Shown here piece after piece: positions 36,070 through 46,882 of a stretch of 64,000 bases of DNA. Below the pieces are notes generated by a model. That model saw only the letters and a program-made list of their open reading frames with translations. It was not told where the DNA came from and did not search any database. The stretch is from Planctomycetales bacterium 71-10. GTDB taxonomy: Bacteria > Planctomycetota > Planctomycetia > Isosphaerales > Isosphaeraceae. The stretch covers positions 54,903 to 118,902 of the forward strand of contig MKTT01000109.1 of assembly GCA_001898385.1 (NCBI GenBank), read 5' to 3'. The number at the start of each line of letters is the position of its first letter. Positions within the stretch are counted from its first letter, which is position 1. The position numbers and the translations under genes were made by a program.

Positions 36070-38278
36070 CGAAGACCTCCTGGGCACGGGTCTCGCGGGC
36101 CTTCTCGGTCTGCTGGAGGACCTTCTGCTCCATCTTGATGACCTCCGCGACCTGGTTGACGACGTCGACGAAGCTCTCCCACTGCGACATTTGTTCGAGG
36201 ATCTGTTTCATCGTTGTAACAACCTCGGCGTGCCGGCGTCGAGCTTCATCCTTGGCGGGCCCCCTGGCGTCGGCCGCGGCGAGGGCCTGGAGGGCGGCCT
36301 GGAGCTGCGGCAACGGCCCGGCGGCCAGGGCGCGGAGCGGGTCGACGACGCCGTCTTGCAGCAGGCGGTGCGACTTGGGCGAGCCGATCTGGTTGAGCTT
36401 CATCTCCTGGAGCGCGTCGGCGATCCGGCCGGCGATCTGGCCGACCTGCCGCGTCGCCGACTGGCCGGCGCGGGCGATCGCGACGACCTCCTCGGGCTTC
36501 GCGTCGCCTTCGAGGGCGGGCGTCTGCTTCTCGGCGGCGTCGACGAGCGCGACGAACTTGGCCCGCTCGGCGCGCTGGCGGATGAGGATCTCGTAGAAGA
36601 GCTCGTCCGGGGAGACGACGGAGAAGGCCAGGACGCCCGATCGACCGGTCTGCGCGCCGCGGGCGCAGCGGTCGTCGGCCTCGCCGGTGAAGCGGAGGAG
36701 GGTCCCGACGGCGGGCGGGTCGGCTTGCAGGGCGACGTCGTGGCGGGCCTGGTGGTCGAGCGTCGGTCGGGCGGGGTCGGACTCGAACGGGATGGGGATC
36801 GCGGCCCTCTTCGTCTGCGGCTCGGGCTTGTCGGAGTCGGCGACGACGACGCTGCGGTCGGCCTGGATGCGGAGCGCGGCCAGGCCGAAGTCGTCGGTCG
36901 CGGCGAGGGCCAGCGGGATCGTCGCCGTGGGCGTCACCCGGCCGCCGACGCCCGTCGCGCGGAGCGTCACGCGGGGTTCGCGGTCGCGCAGCAGGCCGAC
37001 GGAGAGGAACGACGGCTTCGACGTCAGCCCCGTCTCGGATGAGGTCAGGACGATCTCGAAGGTCACGGCCTCCTTCAGCGTCCATCGCGTCGTGAAGGTG
37101 CGGGGGCCGGTGCGCGTGAGCGCCGGCGGCGGGCCGGGGTTGGCGGTGAGCTTCGCGGCGGCGAGGTCCTGCGTCCCTTCGAGCGTCAATTCCACCTCGG
37201 AATCGGGGAGGAACATCATCCGCGAGGGGGAGTCGTCGACGTCGCGGAAGTCGGGGTCGGCGGTGCCGGGCTCCTTCACGCGGATCCGGGTTTTCGCCAG
37301 GGCCGGTCGGTCGACGCGCTCCAGCGTGATCGGGCCGAGCCAGTCGTCGCCGCCGGCCAGTTCGAACGTCGAGGACTCGAACGCGGGCGGGAACTCGTAC
37401 TGGTAGCGGGCCGGCGAGGTCTCCGTCATGTTCGCCGAGCGGGTCGGGGCCTTCGGCGAGCGTTCGCGGACGGCGACGACCTCGGGGTTCTGGAGGGCCT
37501 GCGGCCGGCGGCGGAGGAGCAGGGGGGCACCGCGGCCGCCGACGGACCAGCGGTCGCCGATCGGTTCGATCAGGGGGAGGTCGCTGCGGACTTCGAGCAG
37601 CGCCCGCTCGTCGCGAGGGGCGACGAGTCGGCCGCGGGCGTCGAGGTTCATGACGGACAGGTAGGTCGATTGCGGCCAGCGCTCGTCGGAGCCGCGGAGC
37701 CAGCGGGCGAGGCTCAGGCGGGCGGCGTCGGGGGCGATCGCCGCGAAGGCGGCGGGGAGGGCCAGCGCCGCGATCCCCAGCGCGACGTGGGCCGCGGTCC
37801 GGCCGCGGTTCCAGAGCCGGGTCCAGTCGGACGAGCCCAGGGCTTCGGACGCGCGGCGCACGGCCAGGCGGATCATGGCGGGGGACGCCGAGCCGGCGGG
37901 GTCGTCGAGCTGGCCCGGGAGCTGGAGGACGTCGGCGACCTGCTGGCCCAGGCCGGGGCGGAGGCGGTCGAGCGTCAGGGCGAGCGACAGGTCGTCCAGC
38001 CTCGCCGTGCGCCAGCGGCTCGCCGCGCGGACGGCGAGGAACGCCAGGATCGCCGCGGAGGCGACGGCCAGCAGCGCGCCGCGGGCGGGGAGGCCGGGCC
38101 GCAGCCGCCAGTCGAGCGCCGCGAGCAGCGCGCCGGCCGCCGCGGCGACGGCGAGGGCCTCGGCCAGCACTTCCAGGCCGAGCTGGAGCCGCAGCCGTCG
38201 CCGCAGCCGCGCGAGGTCGGCGCGCAGGCGGGCGCGGGCGTCGGCCAGGTCTTCGGTGGTCGGGGTCGGGATCGACAC
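36056..38278 (-). CDS. DUF4175-like large membrane protein
   Basis: N-terminal TM segments, QQVADVLQLPGQL, long periplasmic region, MoxR-operon context. Confidence 0.65.
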   Translation of the reverse strand: MSIPTPTTEDLADARARLRADLARLRRRLRLQLGLEVLAEALAVAAAAGALLAALDWRLRPGLPARGALLAVASAAILAFLAVRAASRWRTARLDDLSLALTLDRLRPGLGQQVADVLQLPGQLDDPAGSASPAMIRLAVRRASEALGSSDWTRLWNRGRTAAHVALGIAALALPAAFAAIAPDAARLSLARWLRGSDERWPQSTYLSVMNLDARGRLVAPRDERALLEVRSDLPLIEPIGDRWSVGGRGAPLLLRRRPQALQNPEVVAVRERSPKAPTRSANMTETSPARYQYEFPPAFESSTFELAGGDDWLGPITLERVDRPALAKTRIRVKEPGTADPDFRDVDDSPSRMMFLPDSEVELTLEGTQDLAAAKLTANPGPPPALTRTGPRTFTTRWTLKEAVTFEIVLTSSETGLTSKPSFLSVGLLRDREPRVTLRATGVGGRVTPTATIPLALAATDDFGLAALRIQADRSVVVADSDKPEPQTKRAAIPIPFESDPARPTLDHQARHDVALQADPPAVGTLLRFTGEADDRCARGAQTGRSGVLAFSVVSPDELFYEILIRQRAERAKFVALVDAAEKQTPALEGDAKPEEVVAIARAGQSATRQVGQIAGRIADALQEMKLNQIGSPKSHRLLQDGVVDPLRALAAGPLPQLQAALQALAAADARGPAKDEARRRHAEVVTTMKQILEQMSQWESFVDVVNQVAEVIKMEQKVLQQTEKARETRAQEVFDDKP

Positions 38279-38291
38279 GGCGGCTCCTCGT

Positions 38292-40745
38292 TCACACCAG
38301 CCGGAAGCGTTTGCGCAGGATCCATTCGGCGGTCAGGCCGGCGACGACGAGGCCGTAGAGCAGGGGGGCGTCCCACAGCTCGTCGCGCTCCTCGATCGTG
38401 CGGGCGACCTCGCGGGTCGGGATGGCGGCGTCGAGCTGGTCGACGTCGGACAGCTCGAAGACCCGGCCGCCGCTGAGGCGGGCGAGGTCGGCGAGGAGCG
38501 GGCGGTTGAGCGCCGGCTCGTCGATCTCGCGGCGCGGGGGCTCGACGCGGAACGCCGTGGTCGAGACCCGGGCCGTCCCCGCGGCGAGGTCGGGCGCCGA
38601 GGCCGGCGCGACGCGGAGCGAGTACGCGCCGGCCTGCGTCGCGGGGAACTCGGCCGTCGCCAGCGCGGGGTCGTCGGGCGACTTCTCGAACCGGATCGGC
38701 TCCGGGGGCTGGCCCGCGCCTTCCAGCTCGGCGACCAGCTCGGACGCCTCGGCCAGCGCCGCGGGGTCGTTGTAGCGGACGGAGGCGTGGACGCGGTCGC
38801 CCACGCGGTATACGCCCTTGTCCAGGCCCACCAGGAACGGGAACCGCCCCCCCAGCGCCTTGTTGCGGCCCACGCGGTCGACCAGCCGGGCCCAGAAGCC
38901 GTCGAAGAAGTCCTCGCCGAGGTAGCGCCATCGATAAGTGCTGTCGAACCCGATGAACACGGTCCGGCCCGGCCCGTAGAGCTGCGAGGCCAGCAGGACG
39001 TGCCGGCCGTGCTGGTTCGACATCCGGGGGTCGCCGTGGCGGGACAGGACGACCGCGCCGGGGCGGGCGCGGGTGACGGGGAAGCTCCAGTACATGCCGG
39101 GGAGGCTGGTGAGCATGGCCCGGTTGCGGATCGGGTCGGGGTTGAACTCGAAGACCGGGTCGCCGCGGCCCTCGGGGGTGAGGTCCAACGTATAGGTGTT
39201 CTGCGAGCTGAGGCGGACCTCGGCGTCGGTGCGGAAGAGGCCCGCGTCGCGGACGATGGGGAGGATCTTGGTCCAGTCGCCGCCGGGCGTCTTCGAGTCG
39301 GCCGCCTCGAAGAGCTGCTGCGAGAAGAGTTCGCCGGCGACGAAGATCAGCCCGCCGCCGTCGCGGCCGACGAAGTTGAGGATCATCTCCGGCCACTGCG
39401 GGCCCATCGAGCGGACGTCGGGGTCGACGAGCAGGAGGGCGTCGTAGCGGCCAAGCTCCTCGTCGTTGGCCGGGAGTCGCGTGATGGGGCGGTCGCCGGG
39501 CTGGCGGAAGCCGGGGTCGGCGTGCTGGAGCCAGCCGGCGAACTCGACCTGCTGGTCGCGCATCAGCGCGTTGCGCAGGAACTGCATCTCGGGCGACGGC
39601 CCGCCCGCGACCATCAGGACGCGGATCTGCCGGCGCACCACGCGGGACGTGGCCGTGGCCTGGTTGTCGTCCTCGGTCAGCTCGGGGCCGGCGTCCTCGA
39701 CCTTCGCGCGGTACTCGTACTGGCCGATCACGGCCGGGGTCACGCGGAACGTGGCGCGCGTCAGGACGCCGTCCTCGCCGAGCGCCACCCGCTGCGTCCC
39801 GACGGGCTCCCAGGCGCCCTCGTTGACCCGGCGCTCCAGGACGACGTTCGCCTCGGCGTCGCGGAGGCCGCGGGAGTCGACGACGACGGCGACGGTGGTG
39901 GGGTCGCGGGCGAAGACGACGGGGTCGACCTGGAGTTCCGCCAGGCGGACGTTGCGCGGGCCCTCGTCGGCCCCGGCGGCGACGGCGTAGATCGGGATCC
40001 GCTGGCGGGCCGCGGCCTCGACGACCCGCGCGGGATCCTCGCCGGCGTTGGAGCGGCCGTCGGTGGCGATGACGATCCCGGCCACCGGCTGGCCCCGGAG
40101 CGACGACAGCACGCCGGCCAGGGCGTCGCCGATCGGCGAGACGGGCCGCTTCGGCTGGACGTCGTCGAGCTTCCGCGATCGCGCCGCGTCGCCGCCGCCG
40201 GGCTTCGCGGCCGAGTCGAGGTCGTAGATCCGGAGTTCCCGCCCCTTCGCGAGCGCCTCCAGGTTCGTTCCGAGCGCCTTCTGCGCCAGCGCCAGCCGGG
40301 GCGACTCGCGGAGGCGGTCGACGGCCGACTTGCCGTCCTTCGCCTCGACGCCGAGTTTGCCGGCGATCGCGGCGGCCTTCGCGGCGTCGGTGTAGGGGTC
40401 GGAGAAGCGCATGCTCTCGGAGTCGTCCAGGATCACCGCCAGCCGCGACGGCGTCTCCTCGCGGCGGACGAGGACCAGGACGGGTTCCAGCAGCATCGCC
40501 GCGAGCGCAGCCAGGGTCAGCAGCCGGAGCGCGGCGAGCGTGGCCCGTTGCGGCCCCGTCAGGTCCTTGCGACCCCAGTTGGTCAGCTTCCAGACGAGCC
40601 ATGCGACGGCGACCGCGGCGAGCGCGAGCCAGACGGCCGACGCCCCTTGCGGCAGCGACGCGAGGTCCAGCCGGACGTCGTCCGGCGGCGGGGCGCCGGG
40701 CGAAGGGGGCTCGATTCCCAGGAGGTGTTGCCAGAAGCGGTTCAT
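38292..40745 (-). CDS. VWA-domain membrane protein with glutamine-amidotransferase-like region
   Basis: LAVILDDSESMRFSDP (MIDAS), GIVIATDGRSNAGEDP, VRVLMVAGGPSPE, YDALLLVDPD. Confidence 0.8.
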   Translation of the reverse strand: MNRFWQHLLGIEPPSPGAPPPDDVRLDLASLPQGASAVWLALAAVAVAWLVWKLTNWGRKDLTGPQRATLAALRLLTLAALAAMLLEPVLVLVRREETPSRLAVILDDSESMRFSDPYTDAAKAAAIAGKLGVEAKDGKSAVDRLRESPRLALAQKALGTNLEALAKGRELRIYDLDSAAKPGGGDAARSRKLDDVQPKRPVSPIGDALAGVLSSLRGQPVAGIVIATDGRSNAGEDPARVVEAAARQRIPIYAVAAGADEGPRNVRLAELQVDPVVFARDPTTVAVVVDSRGLRDAEANVVLERRVNEGAWEPVGTQRVALGEDGVLTRATFRVTPAVIGQYEYRAKVEDAGPELTEDDNQATATSRVVRRQIRVLMVAGGPSPEMQFLRNALMRDQQVEFAGWLQHADPGFRQPGDRPITRLPANDEELGRYDALLLVDPDVRSMGPQWPEMILNFVGRDGGGLIFVAGELFSQQLFEAADSKTPGGDWTKILPIVRDAGLFRTDAEVRLSSQNTYTLDLTPEGRGDPVFEFNPDPIRNRAMLTSLPGMYWSFPVTRARPGAVVLSRHGDPRMSNQHGRHVLLASQLYGPGRTVFIGFDSTYRWRYLGEDFFDGFWARLVDRVGRNKALGGRFPFLVGLDKGVYRVGDRVHASVRYNDPAALAEASELVAELEGAGQPPEPIRFEKSPDDPALATAEFPATQAGAYSLRVAPASAPDLAAGTARVSTTAFRVEPPRREIDEPALNRPLLADLARLSGGRVFELSDVDQLDAAIPTREVARTIEERDELWDAPLLYGLVVAGLTAEWILRKRFRLV

Positions 40746-40776
40746 GCCGCGTGCGATCCTCGTTCCGGGTTGATCC

Positions 40777-42945
40777 TCATCGGGACCGGCTCGCCCACGC
40801 CGCGAAGGCCGCCTCGGCGACGAGGAGGACGAGCAGGCCGGCGGCCAGGTCGCGCCAGATCTCGCGGCCGACGGGGCCGAGGGATTCCACGCCGCGGGCC
40901 TCGACGACGTCGACGTCCAGCGGCTCCATCAGCTTGCGGACCTCGTCGGCCGGGATCCGCTCCAGCAGGCTCTCCCGCGGGTCGGGGTCGGCGGCGAAGA
41001 CGTCCTCGCGTGCGCCGAGCGGGCCCTCCTCCCACGACAGCCGGTAGACGCCCGCGCGGCGGGTGTCGGGGACGTCGATCCGCGTCGCCGGCCCGCGGTC
41101 GTCGGCCGGGTCTTCCGGCATCGGGACGGGCGAGAGCGCGACGGGGTCGGAGCCGTCGGGGGGCTTGAGCTGGGCGTTGGCGATCTCGTGGCTCGAATGG
41201 ACGACGCGGCGGATCGGATCGCCGGCCGCGACGGTGTTGGTCATGGGCGTCGCGCGGGCGGCGCCCTTGACGGCCTCGCGGATCGCCATGACGAAGCTGG
41301 GCTCCACAGGCCAGTCGTTCCCGGCGCGGTCGGCGGTGGTCGTCCAGAGCAGGACGCGGCCGTCGCCGACGACGCGCTCGGCCACGGCGGGGGAGCGGTC
41401 GGGGTCGTTCCAGCGGGCCAGCGTGCGGGCGTCGTCGGCCCCCTCGCCCGAGGTCCCCGCCGCCTCGTCGACCGTGGCGATCCAGCGCACCGGGACGCGC
41501 TCGAAGGCCGACGCCTTCAGGTCGAGCAGCTTCTCAATCGGCGAGGGCCGGGCGGGCTCGATCGCCAGGCCGCGGAACGGCTGGTCGGACGTGGCCTTGA
41601 ACGGGAACGGGAGGAGGCGGGCGTCCGGGCGGAAGAACAGCTCGTTGTACAGGCCGAGGTCGGTCCGCGCGCCGGGGAAGATCATCAGGCCCATCCCCTC
41701 GCGGACCAGGCGACGCAGCCGGTCGGCCTGCTCGGGCGTGGGGGCGGCGACGTTCGCCAGGACGAGGACGTCGGGCGTCTCCATCCGGGGCGAGAGGAAG
41801 TCCTGATCGGTCACGACCTCCACCCGCCACGCCTCCGCCGAGCCCACGCCGATCGACAGCGGCGCGGCGAGGAAGTCGACCTCGGACGCGAACGGCTCGG
41901 TCGAGGGCTCGCCGTCGACCAGGCGGATCAGGAGCGAGTCCTTCACCGGCACGGCCGCCCATCGGCGGGAGTCGGCCGGCAGCTCGTCGTCGGGGAGCTG
42001 CAAGGAGAACTCGTGCGGGCCGGCACCGGGGAAGGCGACCGAGAGGGGGACGCGGATGATTTCGCCCGGGGCGATCTCGGGCAGGGGGACCTCGCCCGGC
42101 TTGTCGTCTACGCGGAGCACGGCCTTCGCGCCGACCAGAGCCCGGGGCGAGTCGTTCTTGACCACCGCTTCCCACGCCGACGGCGCGCCGGCGAGGATCG
42201 TGCGGTCGAGCGGCGCGAGCGACTGGAGCGACACGTTCGCCGTCCCTTCCGCGCCGACGTCGACCAGGCGGACGACGATCTTGTCGTCGGCCCAGCGTTT
42301 CGCCACGTCCTTCACGGCGGAATCCCAGCCGCTGCGGCGGAGATCGGTGACGATCGTGAGGCGACGGCTCGGGTAGGTACAGGACTTCAGGACGTCGTCG
42401 AGGCCCGCGAGGACGGTCGGCCAGGAGGCGTGCGTGGCGGCCTGACCGACGCCCGCGACGGCCGCGGCCAGCTCCTCGCGGCGCGACGCCTCGACGTCGT
42501 GGATGACGGGGGCGTTCGGGGCCGAGGCCGTCGCCAGCGTGCAGCGGTCCTGCGGGGGCGTGGCGTTCAGCAGGGCGCCGGCGACCTGCAACGCCTTCTG
42601 CAAGGCCGGGCCCTCGTCCGAGGCGTAGCCCATGCTCAGGGAGTCGTCGATCAGGACGACCTCGCTGGATCGCCCGCCGCGGCCGATCCAGCGCTCCAGG
42701 CCGGTCGGGCTGAGGACGGGCCGGGCCAGGGCGAAGAAGAGGAGGACGGGGAGCGCGATCCGGAGGAGGAGCAGCAGCAGCTCTTCGAGCTGGATCCGCC
42801 GCCGGTTGCGCTGGACGGTCAGCTTCAGGTACTTCATGGGGGCCCATTCCACGCGGCGGAACCGGCGGCGGTTCAGCAGGTGGATGATGACGGGGATCGC
42901 GCCGAGCAGGGCGCCCCAGATCAGCAGTGGGCTCAGGAAGGTCAT
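40777..42945 (-). CDS. BatA/VWA N-terminal domain membrane protein
   Basis: FLSPLLIWGALLGAIPVIIHLLNRRRFRRVEWAPMKYL, VVLIDDSLSMGY. Confidence 0.88.
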   Translation of the reverse strand: MTFLSPLLIWGALLGAIPVIIHLLNRRRFRRVEWAPMKYLKLTVQRNRRRIQLEELLLLLLRIALPVLLFFALARPVLSPTGLERWIGRGGRSSEVVLIDDSLSMGYASDEGPALQKALQVAGALLNATPPQDRCTLATASAPNAPVIHDVEASRREELAAAVAGVGQAATHASWPTVLAGLDDVLKSCTYPSRRLTIVTDLRRSGWDSAVKDVAKRWADDKIVVRLVDVGAEGTANVSLQSLAPLDRTILAGAPSAWEAVVKNDSPRALVGAKAVLRVDDKPGEVPLPEIAPGEIIRVPLSVAFPGAGPHEFSLQLPDDELPADSRRWAAVPVKDSLLIRLVDGEPSTEPFASEVDFLAAPLSIGVGSAEAWRVEVVTDQDFLSPRMETPDVLVLANVAAPTPEQADRLRRLVREGMGLMIFPGARTDLGLYNELFFRPDARLLPFPFKATSDQPFRGLAIEPARPSPIEKLLDLKASAFERVPVRWIATVDEAAGTSGEGADDARTLARWNDPDRSPAVAERVVGDGRVLLWTTTADRAGNDWPVEPSFVMAIREAVKGAARATPMTNTVAAGDPIRRVVHSSHEIANAQLKPPDGSDPVALSPVPMPEDPADDRGPATRIDVPDTRRAGVYRLSWEEGPLGAREDVFAADPDPRESLLERIPADEVRKLMEPLDVDVVEARGVESLGPVGREIWRDLAAGLLVLLVAEAAFAAWASRSR

Positions 42946-43871
42946 GGCGTGGCGGTCTTCCCCGTCGTGGCTTCGGTTCGCGTCAACGGCCGCGGCGGTC
43001 GAGCCGGCCGGACTCCAGCCGGGCGTGCAGGAATCGGCTGAGGGCGTCGGCGAGCGGCTCGTCGGTCAGGAACCGGACGTGGTCGTAGCCCCGCGCGCCG
43101 CTGGCCTTGCGCACCTCGTTCAGGAAGTCGTCCATCGCCGCCCGGTAGGAACGCTGGAAGGCGCGGGGCTCGGCGAACAGCTCCTCGTCCCCTTCCATGT
43201 CCTGGAACAGCGTCGGGCCGTCGAACGGCAGGTCGATTTCGTCGCGGTCGAGCACCTGCATGAGCAGCACTTCGTGCCCGCTGAAGCGGAGGCGGTCGAG
43301 GCCCTGGTACAGCGCGTCGAGGTCGGTGAGCAGGTCGGAGACGATGACGATCATGTTCCGCCGCCGGAACTGGTCGCCCAGGGCCAGGAGCATCGAGCCC
43401 AGCTCGGTCTTGCGCGCCGGACGGCACTTCTGGAGCATGCCGGCGAGGAGCTGGACCTGGGCCTGGGTGGCGCGGGGCGGGACGTTGGTCGTCGCCTTCT
43501 CGTCGAAGAGGACCAGGCCGACGGGGTCCTGCTGGCGCGTCAGCAGCATGGAGAGCGCGACGACCATCGTCGAGGCGTACTCGAACTTGCTCAGGGCCGC
43601 GCGCGTCCCCTTGTAATTCATGGAGGCGCTGGCGTCGGCGAGGAACGTCACCCGGACGTTGCTCTCCTCCTCGTACTGCTTGATGTAGTGGCGGTCGGAG
43701 CGGGCGAAGACGCGCCAGTCGAGGCGGCGGAGGTCCTCGCCGGGGGTGTACTCGCGGTACTCGGCGAACTCGACGTTGAAGCCGTGGAACGGGCTGCGGT
43801 GCAGGCCGCTGATGGCGCCCTCGACCAGCCGGCGCGACCGCAAGGTCAGGTCGGCGATCCGCGCGACGGCG

Positions 43872-44918
<1,047 letters not shown>

Positions 44919-44942
44919 GGGGGCGTCCTTTCTCTCGCTCTC

Positions 44943-46022
44943 TCAGCGCTGGAAGACCGGGAGGAACTTGAACGGCAGTTGGAGGATGATGGCGGCGACC
45001 GAGGTGCCGAACACCTGGCCGATGCCGTCGCCGTTCCACGAGCCGTCGGGCTGCTGCTGGGCCAGGAGCTGGTCGCGGGCCCTGGGGAAGTACTCGTCCC
45101 AGTAGGCGTCGCCGGCCATGTAGAAGCCCTGGGAGGCGTAGAGGTGGGCGTAGTAGTCGTGCCCGCCCCCCTTGCTCCAGCCCTCGACGGTGCGGAACTG
45201 GTCCCAGACGTATTTGAGGCAGTCGGTGGCGATGGGGCCGTCGAACTGGCCGGCGTTGTACAGGGTGGCGACGGCCGCGGCGGAGATCGGCAGCCGGGGG
45301 CCGGTGGGGCTGGAGAGCGAGTACTGGATGCCCCCCTCGGGGGTGCGGCACTTGTCCAGGTACTTCACGGCCTCCTCGATGACCGACCGCGGGACCAGGA
45401 ACCCGGCGTTCTGCGCGGCGCGGAGGCCCTGGACCTGGGTGACGGTGACGGAGCCCTCGTCGCCGGTGCCGGGGGTGTAGGTCCAGCCGCCGGCGCCGCT
45501 CTGGCCCTGGCTCGTCAGGACGACGGCCTTGCGGACGACCGTCTGGACCTGCTTGCGCAGCGCCTCCTTGGTGATCATGCCGTAGACGCTGGCCAGGAAC
45601 AGGAGCGCGAAGCCGTGCCCGTGCATCGGGATGCCGCCGTCCTGGCCGGGGCCGGTGATCAGGCCGGTCTCGGTCCCGCAGCGCACCAGGTATTCGACGG
45701 CCCCCTGCACGTTGCGGGAATACTTGCCGCGCGTGGGGGTGTCGCCGTGGGCCAGCAGCGCCATGCCGGCGAGTCCGGTCATCGCGACGGGGTAGACCTG
45801 GCCGCCGCCGGTGATCCACGAGCCGTCGTCGGCCTGCTGCGCGGCGAGGTAGTCGAGCCCCTTCACGACGGCCCGGATCGTCTCGGGCGTGACATGCTTG
45901 GGCAGGACCTCCTCGACCGCCAGGGCCGAGACGACGCCGGCGAGCCAGCCGCCGCCGGCCGCCAGCGCGGGGGCTGCCACCCCGCCGAGCCTCAGGAAGT
46001 CGCGACGGGTGGCGACGCTCAC
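44943..46022 (-). CDS. Tat-exported prenyltransferase/squalene-oxidase repeat protein
   Basis: TRRDFLRLGG Tat motif; DGSW, GGWTYTPG, GGIQYS repeats; GTGA overlap with upstream gene. Confidence 0.82.
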   Translation of the reverse strand: MSVATRRDFLRLGGVAAPALAAGGGWLAGVVSALAVEEVLPKHVTPETIRAVVKGLDYLAAQQADDGSWITGGGQVYPVAMTGLAGMALLAHGDTPTRGKYSRNVQGAVEYLVRCGTETGLITGPGQDGGIPMHGHGFALLFLASVYGMITKEALRKQVQTVVRKAVVLTSQGQSGAGGWTYTPGTGDEGSVTVTQVQGLRAAQNAGFLVPRSVIEEAVKYLDKCRTPEGGIQYSLSSPTGPRLPISAAAVATLYNAGQFDGPIATDCLKYVWDQFRTVEGWSKGGGHDYYAHLYASQGFYMAGDAYWDEYFPRARDQLLAQQQPDGSWNGDGIGQVFGTSVAAIILQLPFKFLPVFQR

Positions 46023-46882
46023 GGCCTGGCCCCCGCCCTGGGCTTGATCGCGAAGCGGATCGACAGCTCGACCCGGATCGGGACCTCCTGGAACTTCGGC
46101 GTCGTCAGGCGATCGCGGGGGTCCTCGCCGTCGGCCTGTTCGGGATAGCCGTTGTAGTAGATCACGTTGGGGCCGCCGGGGCCGGAGACCTCGCGGACGG
46201 CCTCGACGGGCCCCAGATCGACGCCGCTGAGCCGGGCCAGGCGCTCGGCCTTGGCGCGGGCGTCGGCCGCGGCCCTGGCGTAGGCTTCTTCCTTGATCTT
46301 GTCGTAGTCCTCGACGACGAAGCGGACGAGGCCGCTCGACGGCATGTTGCCGTATCGGTAATACATGTATGGATTGTTCTGCGGGCCGACGTGGGCGCCG
46401 GCGTCCTGGGCGACGTCGAGCAGGCGGCCGACGAGCTGGAGGACCGCCTCCTCCTCCATCCCCTCGATCTTCGTCGCCTTGACGACGAGCTTGCGGGAGA
46501 GCTGGACCTCGGCCTTGGACTTGGATTGCATCCCCATGTCCATCATGTAGGGGTTGAAGGCGGCCCCCTTCTGGTCGACGGCCAGCCCGCGCTCCTCGAC
46601 GGCGACGTCGGGGAGCTTGAGGGCGGCGAAGGCGTCCTGCACGCGCTTGCGGGCGTCGCGGAATTTGACGATGGCGTCGCCGGTCAGCTCGGCCGCGGCG
46701 GAGACGTCCAGGTCGATCTCCGCGAGCGTCGGCTTCGCGCGGGCGGTCCCCTTGCCGACGACGGTCAGGCCCTCGTCGCGGCCGTCCTGGGCGGCGGCGG
46801 GGCGGGGGGCCGTCGCCGCGAGGGCGAGCGCCAGGGCCGCGGCGAGGCCGAGGCCGTTCCGGCATGGGCGGTGGGGGCTCAT
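46019..46882 (-). CDS. SIMPL (DUF541) domain secreted protein
   Basis: LTVVGKGTARAKPTLAEIDLDVSA, FNPYMMDMGMQSKSKAEVQLSRKLVVKATKIEG, AYARAAADARAKAERLA. Confidence 0.85.
   Translation of the reverse strand: MSPHRPCRNGLGLAAALALALAATAPRPAAAQDGRDEGLTVVGKGTARAKPTLAEIDLDVSAAAELTGDAIVKFRDARKRVQDAFAALKLPDVAVEERGLAVDQKGAAFNPYMMDMGMQSKSKAEVQLSRKLVVKATKIEGMEEEAVLQLVGRLLDVAQDAGAHVGPQNNPYMYYRYGNMPSSGLVRFVVEDYDKIKEEAYARAAADARAKAERLARLSGVDLGPVEAVREVSGPGGPNVIYYNGYPEQADGEDPRDRLTTPKFQEVPIRVELSIRFAIKPRAGARP

Noticed and set aside
38800-38820. GGTATACGCCC inside the VWA gene as a sixth palindrome copy
   Set aside because: Contains GTATAC but not the TATAC-N5-GTATA layout; coding sequence coincidence.
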